Source: an uncultured Eubacteriales bacterium (GTDB lineage: Bacteria; Bacillota; Clostridia; Lachnospirales; Bianqueaceae). Taken from it: DNA of 64,000 nt. This document shows positions 8,461 to 16,883 of the stretch, in pieces (the stretch's first letter is position 1; every line of letters starts with the position of its first letter). Both the position numbers and the translations under genes were made by a program. The notes beneath the pieces were generated by a model. That model saw only the letters and a program-made list of their open reading frames with translations, was not told the origin of the DNA and did not search any database. The DNA is taken from positions 1 through 64,000 of the forward strand of contig OMYN01000002.1 in the NCBI GenBank assembly GCA_900315265.1. Direction: 5' to 3'.

Positions 8461-11400
8461 TTAGCCGGTAAAACGCACCGAAATGCATTTTGACACACCC
8501 TTCTCTTCCATGGTCACACCGTACATAGTGTCCGCGACCATCATGGTCCCCTTGCGGTGGGTGATCACGATAAACTGGGTATCTTTCATGTTTTTCAGAT
8601 AATTGGCAAAGCGCTCGACATTGACATCGTCCAGCGCTGCCTCGATCTCGTCCAGGATGCAGAAGGGTGCCGGATGCTGCTGCTGGATGGCAAACAACAG
8701 CGCGATGGCCGTCAGGGCCCGTTCGCCGCCTGACAAAGCAGCCATATTCTGCACTTTCTTTCCCGGCGGCTGCCCGATGATCTCGATGCCGGCCTCCAGC
8801 GAATCCTGTCCCTCGGTCATGCGCAAAATTCCGTGGCCTCCTCCGAAGATCTGTCCGAATACCCGGTCAAAGGTCTTGGCGATGGCCGCAAACTGCTCTT
8901 TGAACTGCTGCTCCATTTTGACCGTCATCTGCCTGATGATCTCTGTCAGATTCTCCTCCGACTTGAGGATATCCTCGTGTTGACGGGTCAAAAATTCTTT
9001 TCGTTCGGACATGGACTTGTACTCGTCGATGGCGTTGACGTTGACAGGTCCCAGGTCCCGGATCTGTTTTTTCAGCAGGTTGATCTGCTGCTTGCGTTTG
9101 GTCTTGGACAGGGCCGATGCATCGGTCAGACGCTGGTCCGAAGCCATATCACTGTGGGACCGTCCCTCCGCCAGATCTTTGGCCGTCTGGTAGGTGATCT
9201 GATAGTCTTCCCACATACGCTCGGTCAATTCGTCCAGCCCCTGTTTGGCCCGGCCGGTCTGATTCTCAAGACGGACCTGCTCCTTTTCAAGGGCGGCATA
9301 GGCCGTCAGGATCTCGTCTGCCTCTTTCTGGCTGTCAGCCCGTTCCTTATCGGTTTGTGCCGCTAAGGCCTCCTGCTTTTGTACTGCTTCTTCCGCCTGG
9401 TCGATCTGCCGGCTGAGCTGCTGCTGCAGCTGACGGATCTCTTCCATCTTCTGCAGGGCCTGATCGATCTGGCGCTGGCCTTCTTCTTTCTGCTGCAGGG
9501 CCTGGTCCTGCTGATCGCGCAGCTTTTTCAGTTCCGCTTCTTCCCAGGACAAGGCCTGCTGGGCGAACTGCTTCTGCTGTTTACAGCCGGACAGTTTGAC
9601 CGCCGCAGCGGACACGGTTTCTTTTCCCCGGTCGACGGCAGCGGCAAGGTCGGATGCTTTTTGAGAAACCTCTTCCTCTTCTTTTTTGGCGACCTCCAGC
9701 TTCTGCTCCCACTGCTCTTTTTCCTTAAGGCTCTGCTGGGCCTTCTGCTTATGCAGGCTGTGCACGTCGGAGCTCTGGTCATGATCTTTGACCATATTCT
9801 GCAGCTGCTGAGTCACCGCGGACAGGCTGAACTGTGCCTGCTGCAGCTGCTGCCTCTCCTGGTCGACTGTCTTTCTGAGGCGGATCAGCTCCTGCTCCTG
9901 GCGGTTTCCCTCGGCTGTCAGGTCGGTCTTTTGCTTCGTGATGGCCGAAAGCTTAGAGGCGGCTGCATCCCCGTCCAGCCTAAGAGCTTTCAGGTTTTCC
10001 TTCATCTCTTCCAGCTGCTGGTGCCGGGTAAGGATGCCGTTGCTTTGGCTGCGGCTGCTGCCGCCGGTGATCGAACCGCCTATATTAAAGATATCACCTT
10101 TTAAGGTCACGACCCTCAGATAGGCCCCGAACTTTTTAGAAACGGCCGCCCCTTCATCAAAGGAAGAGACTACGACGACATTGCCCAAAAGGCGCTCCGC
10201 GATCGCGCGGAAACGCGGCTGGTAGTCGGCCAGATCGTCTCCGAAACCGATCACACCGGGCATGGCTAAAACAGCCTGGCGGCTGGCAGCCGGTTTTCGT
10301 CCCATGACCGAATCCAGGGGCAGAAAGGTAGCCCGTCCGCCCCGCTTTTCACGTAGATAGCCGATCAGCTGTTTGGCAGACGCGGTATCTTCCACCACGA
10401 TGTTCTGCACCGCCATTCCCAGAGCGGTCTCCAGAGCGGTCGTGTATTCTTTTTTAACGGTAAGGATATCCGAAACGGTCCCGATGATCCCCAGCGAAGG
10501 ATTTTCTTTCAGCTTCATGACCAGGCGCACGGGAGCGGAAAAGCCTTCGTAATCGTCTTCCATCCCCTGCATCCACTGGATGCGTTTGACCGCGTCTTTC
10601 ATTTGAAGAAGAAGCGATTCCTGACGGCGGCGGGCCAGACCTTCTTCCTTCTCCAGCCGGACCGTTTCTTCTTTGATCTTGGCATAAGCAGCATCCTGCT
10701 CCTGATAGGCTGCGGTCTGCTGCTGCAGCTGCTCTGCGGCCTGGTCGGCTTTCCCCTGCTCCTGAGCCTGCTGTACTTCCAGATTGCTTTTATCTTCTAA
10801 ATAGTGCTGGGCTTCCTGGCTGTCCAGGCTTACCTGCTGCTGGCATTTTTCCGCTTCGATGCTGGCCTTGGTAAGGCCTTCGGAAACGGTCTGCACCTGC
10901 TGGCTTTTTACGGCCAGATCCTGCCCGGCCTGACGGCGCTCTTCTTCCAGAACGGTCAGCTGATCGGCTGCCTTCTGACTTTCCTCTTCCGCGTCTTTGA
11001 TCTGCCGGTCCAGGTCCTGCAGCTGTTTTTGCTCTTTTTCGACGGTCGCCAGACGGTCACTGATCTGTTCTTCAAGTTCTGCAAGGCGCTGGTTATGTCC
11101 CTGCTGCTGGGCCTCCTGGTGGGTCTTGGACTGTTCGGCCAGCCTAAGGTCTCCATCGGCCTTTTCCAGGGCAATACGGGCGCCGGAAAGGTCCCCGTTC
11201 ATTTTGGACAGTTGTAAACGTGCTTCCTTAGCACTTTCTTCCAGCTGCTCGGATTTTTCCTTAGCCATCTTACGCTGCTGAACGGATGCCTTGATCTGGT
11301 CATTAAGGTCGCCTAGATTCCGGCAGGCGGTATCGTACTGGGCCTTCATCTGGTCGTACTCGCCGATAAAGGCCGTCACTTCGTAAAATTTCAGGTCTTC

Positions 11401-12057
11401 TTTAAGGGCCAGATATTTCTCAGCCGTCTCTACCTGGGCCTTGAGAGGCTCCAGATGCAGGGTCAGCTCCGTCAGGATGTCGCTGACACGGGTCAGCTGG
11501 GTCTTTTCGTCTTCCAGCTTTTTCTCGGCCTCTTCCCGGCGGGTCTTATATTTGGTGATGCCGGCCGCTTCTTCAAAGATCAGACGCCTATCCTGCGGCT
11601 TGGAGCTGAGCAGCTGGTCGATCTGTCCCTGCCCGATCATGCTGTAGCCGTCCTTGCCGATGCCGGTATCCATCAAGAGCTCCTGCACATCCTTCAGACG
11701 GCAGCGGGCTCCGTTGATCATGTATTCGCTTTCGCCGGACCGGTAAAGGCGGCGGCGGATGACCACCTGGTCGTAATCGATGGGAAGGGCCCTGTCCTCG
11801 TTGCCCAAAAAAAGAGTGACCTGGGCAAAACCAAGCGGCTTGCGTCTTTCGGTACCGGCAAAAATAACATCTTCCATGCGGCTGCCGCGCAGGGTCTTGG
11901 CGCTCTGCTCGCCCAGTACCCAGCGTACTGCGTCCGCAATATTGCTCTTGCCGCTGCCGTTGGGGCCGACGATAGCCGTCACACCTTTTCCGAATTCCAC
12001 CCGGATCTTGTCCGGAAAGGACTTGAACCCCACGATCTCGATCGCTGTTAATTCCAT
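8461..12057 (-). CDS. smc: Chromosome partition protein SMC
   Basis: ATPase core of the bacterial condensin that organises newly replicated chromosomes, working with ScpA and ScpB (not in this window). Full length at 1198 residues: N-terminal Walker A PNGSGKSN (~32-39), coiled coil ~170-500, hinge ~510-670 with conserved GIIGTVSDIL and GGRATFLPLD, second coiled coil, then the ABC signature LSGGERALTA and Walker B CILDEIEAALDD. The start codon overlaps the last codons of rnc by 10 bases, indicating translational coupling. Arms are unusually rich in Gln (many QQ and QQQ runs). Confidence 0.97.
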   Translation of the reverse strand: MELTAIEIVGFKSFPDKIRVEFGKGVTAIVGPNGSGKSNIADAVRWVLGEQSAKTLRGSRMEDVIFAGTERRKPLGFAQVTLFLGNEDRALPIDYDQVVIRRRLYRSGESEYMINGARCRLKDVQELLMDTGIGKDGYSMIGQGQIDQLLSSKPQDRRLIFEEAAGITKYKTRREEAEKKLEDEKTQLTRVSDILTELTLHLEPLKAQVETAEKYLALKEDLKFYEVTAFIGEYDQMKAQYDTACRNLGDLNDQIKASVQQRKMAKEKSEQLEESAKEARLQLSKMNGDLSGARIALEKADGDLRLAEQSKTHQEAQQQGHNQRLAELEEQISDRLATVEKEQKQLQDLDRQIKDAEEESQKAADQLTVLEEERRQAGQDLAVKSQQVQTVSEGLTKASIEAEKCQQQVSLDSQEAQHYLEDKSNLEVQQAQEQGKADQAAEQLQQQTAAYQEQDAAYAKIKEETVRLEKEEGLARRRQESLLLQMKDAVKRIQWMQGMEDDYEGFSAPVRLVMKLKENPSLGIIGTVSDILTVKKEYTTALETALGMAVQNIVVEDTASAKQLIGYLREKRGGRATFLPLDSVMGRKPAASRQAVLAMPGVIGFGDDLADYQPRFRAIAERLLGNVVVVSSFDEGAAVSKKFGAYLRVVTLKGDIFNIGGSITGGSSRSQSNGILTRHQQLEEMKENLKALRLDGDAAASKLSAITKQKTDLTAEGNRQEQELIRLRKTVDQERQQLQQAQFSLSAVTQQLQNMVKDHDQSSDVHSLHKQKAQQSLKEKEQWEQKLEVAKKEEEEVSQKASDLAAAVDRGKETVSAAAVKLSGCKQQKQFAQQALSWEEAELKKLRDQQDQALQQKEEGQRQIDQALQKMEEIRQLQQQLSRQIDQAEEAVQKQEALAAQTDKERADSQKEADEILTAYAALEKEQVRLENQTGRAKQGLDELTERMWEDYQITYQTAKDLAEGRSHSDMASDQRLTDASALSKTKRKQQINLLKKQIRDLGPVNVNAIDEYKSMSERKEFLTRQHEDILKSEENLTEIIRQMTVKMEQQFKEQFAAIAKTFDRVFGQIFGGGHGILRMTEGQDSLEAGIEIIGQPPGKKVQNMAALSGGERALTAIALLFAIQQQHPAPFCILDEIEAALDDVNVERFANYLKNMKDTQFIVITHRKGTMMVADTMYGVTMEEKGVSKCISVRFTG

Positions 12058-12746
12058 AACTTCTCTAAAGCCTGACGGGCCGCTTCCTGGGCCGCCTGCT
12101 TTTTGCTGCGCCCACGGGCGGTCGAGATCAGACTGCCTTCTATATAAAGTTCGGTCGTAAAAATACGGTCATTGGTAGGTCCCTCCTGGTCTACCACCCG
12201 GTATTCGGGGATAGGCCGGCCTTCTCCCTGCAGCTTTTCCTGCAGGGCGGTCTTATAATCGGCTGCCCGCCCGGTCGGGATCTGGTCCAGATGGTCCAGG
12301 ATCAGCCGGTGGATCAGCTGCTGGGCCTGGTCATAACCGCTGTCCAGATAGACAGCGCCGATCACCGATTCCACCACATCGCACAGGATGGAATCCCGCT
12401 CGCGGCCGCCGGTCTTTTCTTCACCCTTTCCCATGACCAGAAAAGGTCCGAAACCGTTTTTACGCGCGATAAAGGAAAGGGAGGCCTCGCAGACGATCTT
12501 TGCCCGGGTCTTGGTCAGCTGGCCTTCCTGCCAGTTATATTTATGATACAAATAGTTGGAAGTCACCAGCTCCAGCACGGCGTCGCCTAAAAATTCAAGA
12601 CGCTCGTAGTCTTTCAGCCCCACCGATTTCTCGATATGCTCCTTGCCGTAGGAAGAATGGGTCAAAGCCTGCTCCAGAAGCGAAGGATCACTGAAATGAT
12701 AGCCGATGATCTGTTCAAATCGGTCGATCTTATCCTGACTGATCAT
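12048..12746 (-). CDS. rnc: Ribonuclease III
   Basis: Endonuclease for double-stranded RNA, acting in rRNA processing and decay. The 232-residue protein has the RNase III signature ERLEFLGDAVLEL, the second acidic site (DVVESVIGAVYLD) and a C-terminal dsRNA-binding domain ending GRSKKQAAQEAARQAL. The longer open frame starts 31 codons upstream inside acpP, but residues before MISQDKID are the out-of-frame shadow of acpP. The ATG at 12746 is preferred: it lies one base after the acpP stop (TGATATG). No good separate ribosome site is visible, so coupled translation is likely. Its end overlaps the smc start by 10 bases. Confidence 0.95.
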   Translation of the reverse strand: MISQDKIDRFEQIIGYHFSDPSLLEQALTHSSYGKEHIEKSVGLKDYERLEFLGDAVLELVTSNYLYHKYNWQEGQLTKTRAKIVCEASLSFIARKNGFGPFLVMGKGEEKTGGRERDSILCDVVESVIGAVYLDSGYDQAQQLIHRLILDHLDQIPTGRAADYKTALQEKLQGEGRPIPEYRVVDQEGPTNDRIFTTELYIEGSLISTARGRSKKQAAQEAARQALEKLWN

Positions 12747-12747
12747 A

Positions 12748-12996
12748 TCAATACTCGCAAAGGCTGCTGACGATGTCGCCGACCGTCTTGATGTCTTCCA
12801 GATCTTCCGACGTGTACTGGACTCCGAACTCGACTTCACAAGCCGTCAAAACCTGTTCGATGGAGTTGGCGTCCATGTCCAGATCTCTGGAAAGGGTCAT
12901 TTCCTGGGTGATGGAATCGGGATTTTCATCGGTTTCTTCTGCGATGATGGTCTTGACCATAGCAAGAGCTTCCTGCTCGCTGTAATCTTTATTCAT
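12748..12996 (-). CDS. acpP: Acyl carrier protein
   Basis: Small acidic carrier of fatty-acyl intermediates (82 residues). The phosphopantetheine serine is S45 in DMDANSIE, a variant of the usual DSLD context. Helical acidic sequence throughout fits the family, although it is a divergent copy and could serve a dedicated role beside a main ACP elsewhere. It follows plsX with an 8-base overlap and precedes rnc by one base, the order seen in many Gram-positives. Translation is probably coupled to plsX; AGAGGAG lies before its ATG. Confidence 0.92.
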   Translation of the reverse strand: MNKDYSEQEALAMVKTIIAEETDENPDSITQEMTLSRDLDMDANSIEQVLTACEVEFGVQYTSEDLEDIKTVGDIVSSLCEY

Positions 12997-14011
12997 TGGT
13001 CTCCTCTTTTTCGAGCGCGTCGGAAATGTCGCCGATCACCTGGTTGTTGATGAAGGTCAGGCACTGGTCCATAGCGCTGACAAACGAATCCTGGCGGGAA
13101 TTGCCGTGGGCTTTAATGACGGCACCGTTGATGCCCAGAAGAGCCGAGCCGCCCACACGGCGGGGATCCAGGCTGTTTTTCATTTTCTTCAGTGATTTGA
13201 GCATGAGTAATGCGCCCAGTTTAGCCGCAAAAGAACTCTTGATCTCCTTCTTTAACGAAGTAAAGATGTAGGAAGCGACCCCTTCGGTCGTCTTCAGCAT
13301 CACGTTTCCGGCAAAACCGTCGGTCACCACGATGTTATAATTGCCTTCGAAAATTTCGCGGGCTTCTGCATTTCCCTTGAAGTTGATGGTCTTGCACTCC
13401 GACAGGGCCTGATAGGCCTCTTTTGCCAGCTGGTTACCCTTGGTAGGCTCGACCCCTACATTCAAAAGGGCCACGGTCGGGTTTTCGATACCGTGCAGCT
13501 TGTGATAATAGATCGAAGCCATCTGGGCAAACTGGACCAGATACTGGGGCTTGCAGTCCATGTTAGCGCCCAGATCCAGCACCAGGGTCGGGTTCTTGCC
13601 GGTAGGCAGTTCCACCGACAGGGCCGGGCGGAAGACTCCTTTGATGCGGCCCACCAGAAAAGTAGCGCCGGCCATGACCGACCCGGTATTGCCGGCAGAG
13701 ATCATGCCGTCCGCTTTTTTATCTTTGACCATGCGAAGACCGACCACCAGTGAAGAATCCTTTTTGGTACGGATGGCCTGCACCGGTGACTTTTCTTCGT
13801 TTTCGACTACCTCCGTCGTATTGACGATGGTAAGCCGTTCTTTATCGTATGTCTTCCCGCTGAGGATCTTATTGATCGCATCTTCTTTTCCGGTCAGGAC
13901 GATCGACAGATCCGGATATTTTTCAAGGCATAAAAGGGCTCCTTCGACCGGAGCCTGAGGCGCATAGTCGCCTCCCATAGCATCGATGACGATAGTCCGT
14001 TTGCTCATCAT
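12989..14011 (-). CDS. plsX: Phosphate acyltransferase PlsX
   Basis: Converts acyl-ACP to acyl-phosphate at the first step of phospholipid synthesis in Gram-positives. The 340-residue protein opens with IVIDAMGGDYAP, the PlsX hallmark, and has the conserved LDLGANMDCKPQYL and VTDGFAGNVMLKTTEG blocks. Two adjacent ATG codons are available; the second (14008) lies 7 bases from GGGAG and may be the true start. The end overlaps acpP. It is the first gene of the run to ftsY, with 60 bases between it and recU. Confidence 0.96.
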   Translation of the reverse strand: MMSKRTIVIDAMGGDYAPQAPVEGALLCLEKYPDLSIVLTGKEDAINKILSGKTYDKERLTIVNTTEVVENEEKSPVQAIRTKKDSSLVVGLRMVKDKKADGMISAGNTGSVMAGATFLVGRIKGVFRPALSVELPTGKNPTLVLDLGANMDCKPQYLVQFAQMASIYYHKLHGIENPTVALLNVGVEPTKGNQLAKEAYQALSECKTINFKGNAEAREIFEGNYNIVVTDGFAGNVMLKTTEGVASYIFTSLKKEIKSSFAAKLGALLMLKSLKKMKNSLDPRRVGGSALLGINGAVIKAHGNSRQDSFVSAMDQCLTFINNQVIGDISDALEKEETNE

Positions 14012-14071
14012 TACTCTCCCTAATAAAGTTTGCCTGCATGGGCCCTTAAATTACACTATCTTACCGTATTT

Positions 14072-14677
14072 TCAGCCTTCTGGCAAGTCCCGGTCCCTGC
14101 CGGGATCTGTCTCGTCTTCGCCCTGACCCGCTACGTCCGGCATCTTTAAAGAAGCCTTCTGCTTTTTCCGATATACCAGAGCCGTCGCCAGATAATTCAA
14201 AAACGGGCTGCCGTTGTCGGCGACCAGCAGTTCCTTGTCAAAAGCTGAATAAGGAATGGAGGACCTGCCCCTGCCTTCGGTGTAGTACTCGTTCAGGGTT
14301 TCCAGCGGCAGTACATAGGTTTCCTTATAATCGGTAAAATGCACCAGCAGGAAGGCCAGCCCTCCCTGGGCGGCAAAATCGTTCATAAAAGCCACCTGAT
14401 GGGGATGGATGTTGGAAAAAGGCAGGCTTTTTTTACCGCATTCCTTGGCATCAAAGCAGATGGGGATACCCGCCATGACTCCGATATAATCGACCGTCGA
14501 CTTCTGCTCGAAATAGGCAAGGGTGATATGGCGTTCGTTGTCGATCTGCACCGGTTTGATAGGAGTGGGGATCTTCTGGATAACGGCCAGCCCTTCCTTC
14601 TGGTACTGTTCGTTGCTGAGATTGACCAGCTCCTCAAACTGACTGCCCCTAAGGCCTCTCGAATTCCAATAGCTCAC
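14072..14677 (-). CDS. recU: Holliday junction resolvase RecU
   Basis: Structure-specific endonuclease that resolves four-way DNA junctions in Firmicutes; a dimer with the PD-(D/E)XK fold. The 201-residue protein shows the expected signature: WNSRGLRGSQFEELVN at the start, QKIPTPIKPVQ, KSTVDYIG with the catalytic Asp, FDAKEC holding the E/D-x-K equivalent, and NIHPHQVAFM. A GTG start overlaps the stop of the preceding lipoprotein (GTGA), with GGGGGG upstream. The C-terminal ~25 residues are acidic and polar and specific to this protein. In Bacillus recU pairs with a penicillin-binding protein gene; here a solute-binding lipoprotein takes that position. Confidence 0.95.
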   Translation of the reverse strand: MSYWNSRGLRGSQFEELVNLSNEQYQKEGLAVIQKIPTPIKPVQIDNERHITLAYFEQKSTVDYIGVMAGIPICFDAKECGKKSLPFSNIHPHQVAFMNDFAAQGGLAFLLVHFTDYKETYVLPLETLNEYYTEGRGRSSIPYSAFDKELLVADNGSPFLNYLATALVYRKKQKASLKMPDVAGQGEDETDPGRDRDLPEG

Positions 14678-16287
14678 GGCTGTCCCCCCTGATCCATGTA
14701 GATGTCTTCGATCCCGTTATATACACTGGACAGGGATGGCTGCAGCTGGCCGTGCACGCCAGCTCCCAGGGCAACGCCCAGGGCCGGATAAAATAGATTG
14801 TAGACCGGCAGCTGCTCCCCCATTTTTTCCGCGACCTGCTGAGCGATCTGTGAAAAAGTTTCGTCCAGAGTAGCCTTTTCCAGCTGATCCTTAAGCCCGA
14901 CCATGTCCGCCGCCTGAGTCATCGACACTTCTCCAAGCCGCAAGGCGATATCGTAATCCCCGGAAGTAGTCAGCGTCACACTGAGCCCGGCCGCTTCCAG
15001 TTCCTGCTTGATCAGGTCCGCGGCGTCCTTTTCCATCTCTTCGTCCTCTTGATAAAGAAGAACGACCTCATTGGTGTTTTCTGTCTCAATGTCGGCGGCT
15101 TTTTCGGGGTCATAGGCATAATAGGTCGTCTGATAGCCCATATACCAGGCATCCGGCTTTACCAGTGTTTCCGCGGTCAGCCCCTTGCCCCAGTAAGACC
15201 CCTTCAGGATATCCGAGGCATTCAGGGCGTAGGCTGTTTTCTGGCGGTTGGACAGGGAAGAAGCAAAAGGCCGTTTGGTATTGAATTCCAGATACAGGGC
15301 CAGACTGCCCGTATACCGCGTAATATCCAGGTTTGCATCATTGCCGTAGCTGCCCCAGGAAAGGATATAGGGGGCAAACATGTTGGTACGGGTCGTAGCA
15401 AAACACTGTTCGATCAGGCTGCTGTCCGCTACCAGATAAATGATCACCGTCGGGATATAAGGGGCCGTCCCGTGGTAATTTTCACTGGCCGCCAAATGGA
15501 TCTCCCTCTTTCCTACCGCCTTGTCAAAACGGTAGGGTCCTGTCCCCATGGGGACGGTCTGATTCTGGTATCCTGCAGAAACGATCGGGAAGGTCAGATC
15601 CGTCAGTTCATCCAGTCCGGTCCGCTTCAAAATCAGCCTCACCCAGTCGGTATCCATGACCGTTGCGGTATCGATCCCCGAAACCTTATCCGAATAGTAA
15701 TTCTTTTTCGCTTTCAGCTGGCTGATAGTGTAAACGACATCGCCCGCATCCAGATTCGTTCCGTCCTGAAAATAAATATCCGTATTCAGATACAGGTCCA
15801 AAATGTCCCCATCGTCAGAAAATTCATAGGACGAGACTAAAAGGGGCTGCATGCGGGCGTCCGACTGCTGCACAAACAGTCCTTCGTAGATCAAAGACAT
15901 GACCCGAGCCGTGTCCCGGTCGCTAATATCCCAGGGCAGATAAGACGACGCCGGGACCATAGCGCAGGAAAGCTCTCCTCCCTGGCTTGGTTCTTTTAAA
16001 GATACCGCGACCTGATCCTGCACCGGGCTGCTTTCGCTGCTGTTACTGTCATCCATACCCGTGGCGTCCTTAGCCTGCTCTGCCGCGGCTTCCCCCGAGT
16101 TTTCCTCATTCTGAGATGATTCCGCCCCCGAGCTGTACCAATTCCGGTCAGACGATTCATCCGTGTCCATAAGGGACTGACAGCCGCATAGGCTCATGAC
16201 AAGCAGGACGGCCGCCATCAGCAGGGCCAGGCGGCCCAGCCTTTTATGGGTCAATTTATTTGCCTTATTTTTCGCGCTTTCTTTCAT
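14674..16287 (-). CDS. Peptide-type ABC solute-binding lipoprotein (SBP_bac_5)
   Basis: A 537-residue exported lipoprotein. The positively charged start, hydrophobic helix LALLMAAVLLVMSL and lipobox LCGC place it on the outer membrane face. A Ser/Glu/Asn-rich linker (~40-95) follows, then a fold of the oligopeptide/nickel-binding family (family 5): YEGLFVQQSD, FQDGTNLDAGDVVYTI and PMGTGPYRFD are characteristic. No ABC permease or ATPase is nearby, so the ligand and partner are unknown. The start lies 23 bases inside the end of coaE, and the stop overlaps recU, so it is embedded in a DNA-metabolism operon. Family assignment is secure; the biological role is not. Confidence 0.82.
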   Translation of the reverse strand: MKESAKNKANKLTHKRLGRLALLMAAVLLVMSLCGCQSLMDTDESSDRNWYSSGAESSQNEENSGEAAAEQAKDATGMDDSNSSESSPVQDQVAVSLKEPSQGGELSCAMVPASSYLPWDISDRDTARVMSLIYEGLFVQQSDARMQPLLVSSYEFSDDGDILDLYLNTDIYFQDGTNLDAGDVVYTISQLKAKKNYYSDKVSGIDTATVMDTDWVRLILKRTGLDELTDLTFPIVSAGYQNQTVPMGTGPYRFDKAVGKREIHLAASENYHGTAPYIPTVIIYLVADSSLIEQCFATTRTNMFAPYILSWGSYGNDANLDITRYTGSLALYLEFNTKRPFASSLSNRQKTAYALNASDILKGSYWGKGLTAETLVKPDAWYMGYQTTYYAYDPEKAADIETENTNEVVLLYQEDEEMEKDAADLIKQELEAAGLSVTLTTSGDYDIALRLGEVSMTQAADMVGLKDQLEKATLDETFSQIAQQVAEKMGEQLPVYNLFYPALGVALGAGVHGQLQPSLSSVYNGIEDIYMDQGGQP

Positions 16288-16861
16288 CTTGTTCCTTTTC
16301 GAGCGCCTGATCGATCTGGCGGTACAGGTCTTCTACCGGGCCGTCCGTACTGACGATGACCACGTCCGCCAGCTTTCGGTAGGTTTCGTCATCCCACTGG
16401 CTCTTGATCCGCTCACGGGCTTCCTGCTCTGTCAGCCCCCGCTCCGTAACCATTCGTTTGATCCTGACCTGGGGCTCTGCCCAGACCACCCAGATCTGGT
16501 CCACCAGATCCTTAAGCGGTGTCCTGATCAGCTCGATCGCCTCGATCACCACCAGGCCGTCCGGGATCTTGTCCACCATGTCCGCGATACGGCTGCAGAT
16601 CAGGGGATGCGTATACCGGTTCAGCTTTGCAAGCTCTTGGGGATCGCTGAATACGATGGCTCCCAGGGCCTTGCGGTCCAGATGGCCGTCTTTAATGACC
16701 GAAGGTCCGAACATAGAGGCCAGATGCTCTTTTTCCTCTTCAACGACCTGATGTCCCACCTTGTCCGCATCGACATACAACGAAGCCTTGCGGGAAAGGT
16801 AGGCTCCCGCTGTACTCTTACCGGATGCGATGGTACCGGTAAGTCCTATGACAAATTTCAT
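16265..16861 (-). CDS. coaE: Dephospho-CoA kinase
   Basis: Last enzyme of coenzyme A synthesis, phosphorylating the 3'-OH of dephospho-CoA. The 198-residue P-loop kinase begins IGLTGTIASGKSTAGAYL, contains the DADKVGHQV segment of the family, the HPLI block and the lid region QVRIKRMVTERGLTEQEA. Ribosome site GGAAAGGA precedes the ATG. It lies 22 bases after polA, a common pairing in Firmicutes, and overlaps the next gene. Confidence 0.95.
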   Translation of the reverse strand: MKFVIGLTGTIASGKSTAGAYLSRKASLYVDADKVGHQVVEEEKEHLASMFGPSVIKDGHLDRKALGAIVFSDPQELAKLNRYTHPLICSRIADMVDKIPDGLVVIEAIELIRTPLKDLVDQIWVVWAEPQVRIKRMVTERGLTEQEARERIKSQWDDETYRKLADVVIVSTDGPVEDLYRQIDQALEKEQDERKREK

Positions 16862-16883
16862 GGATCCGTCCTTTCCTCTGCCC

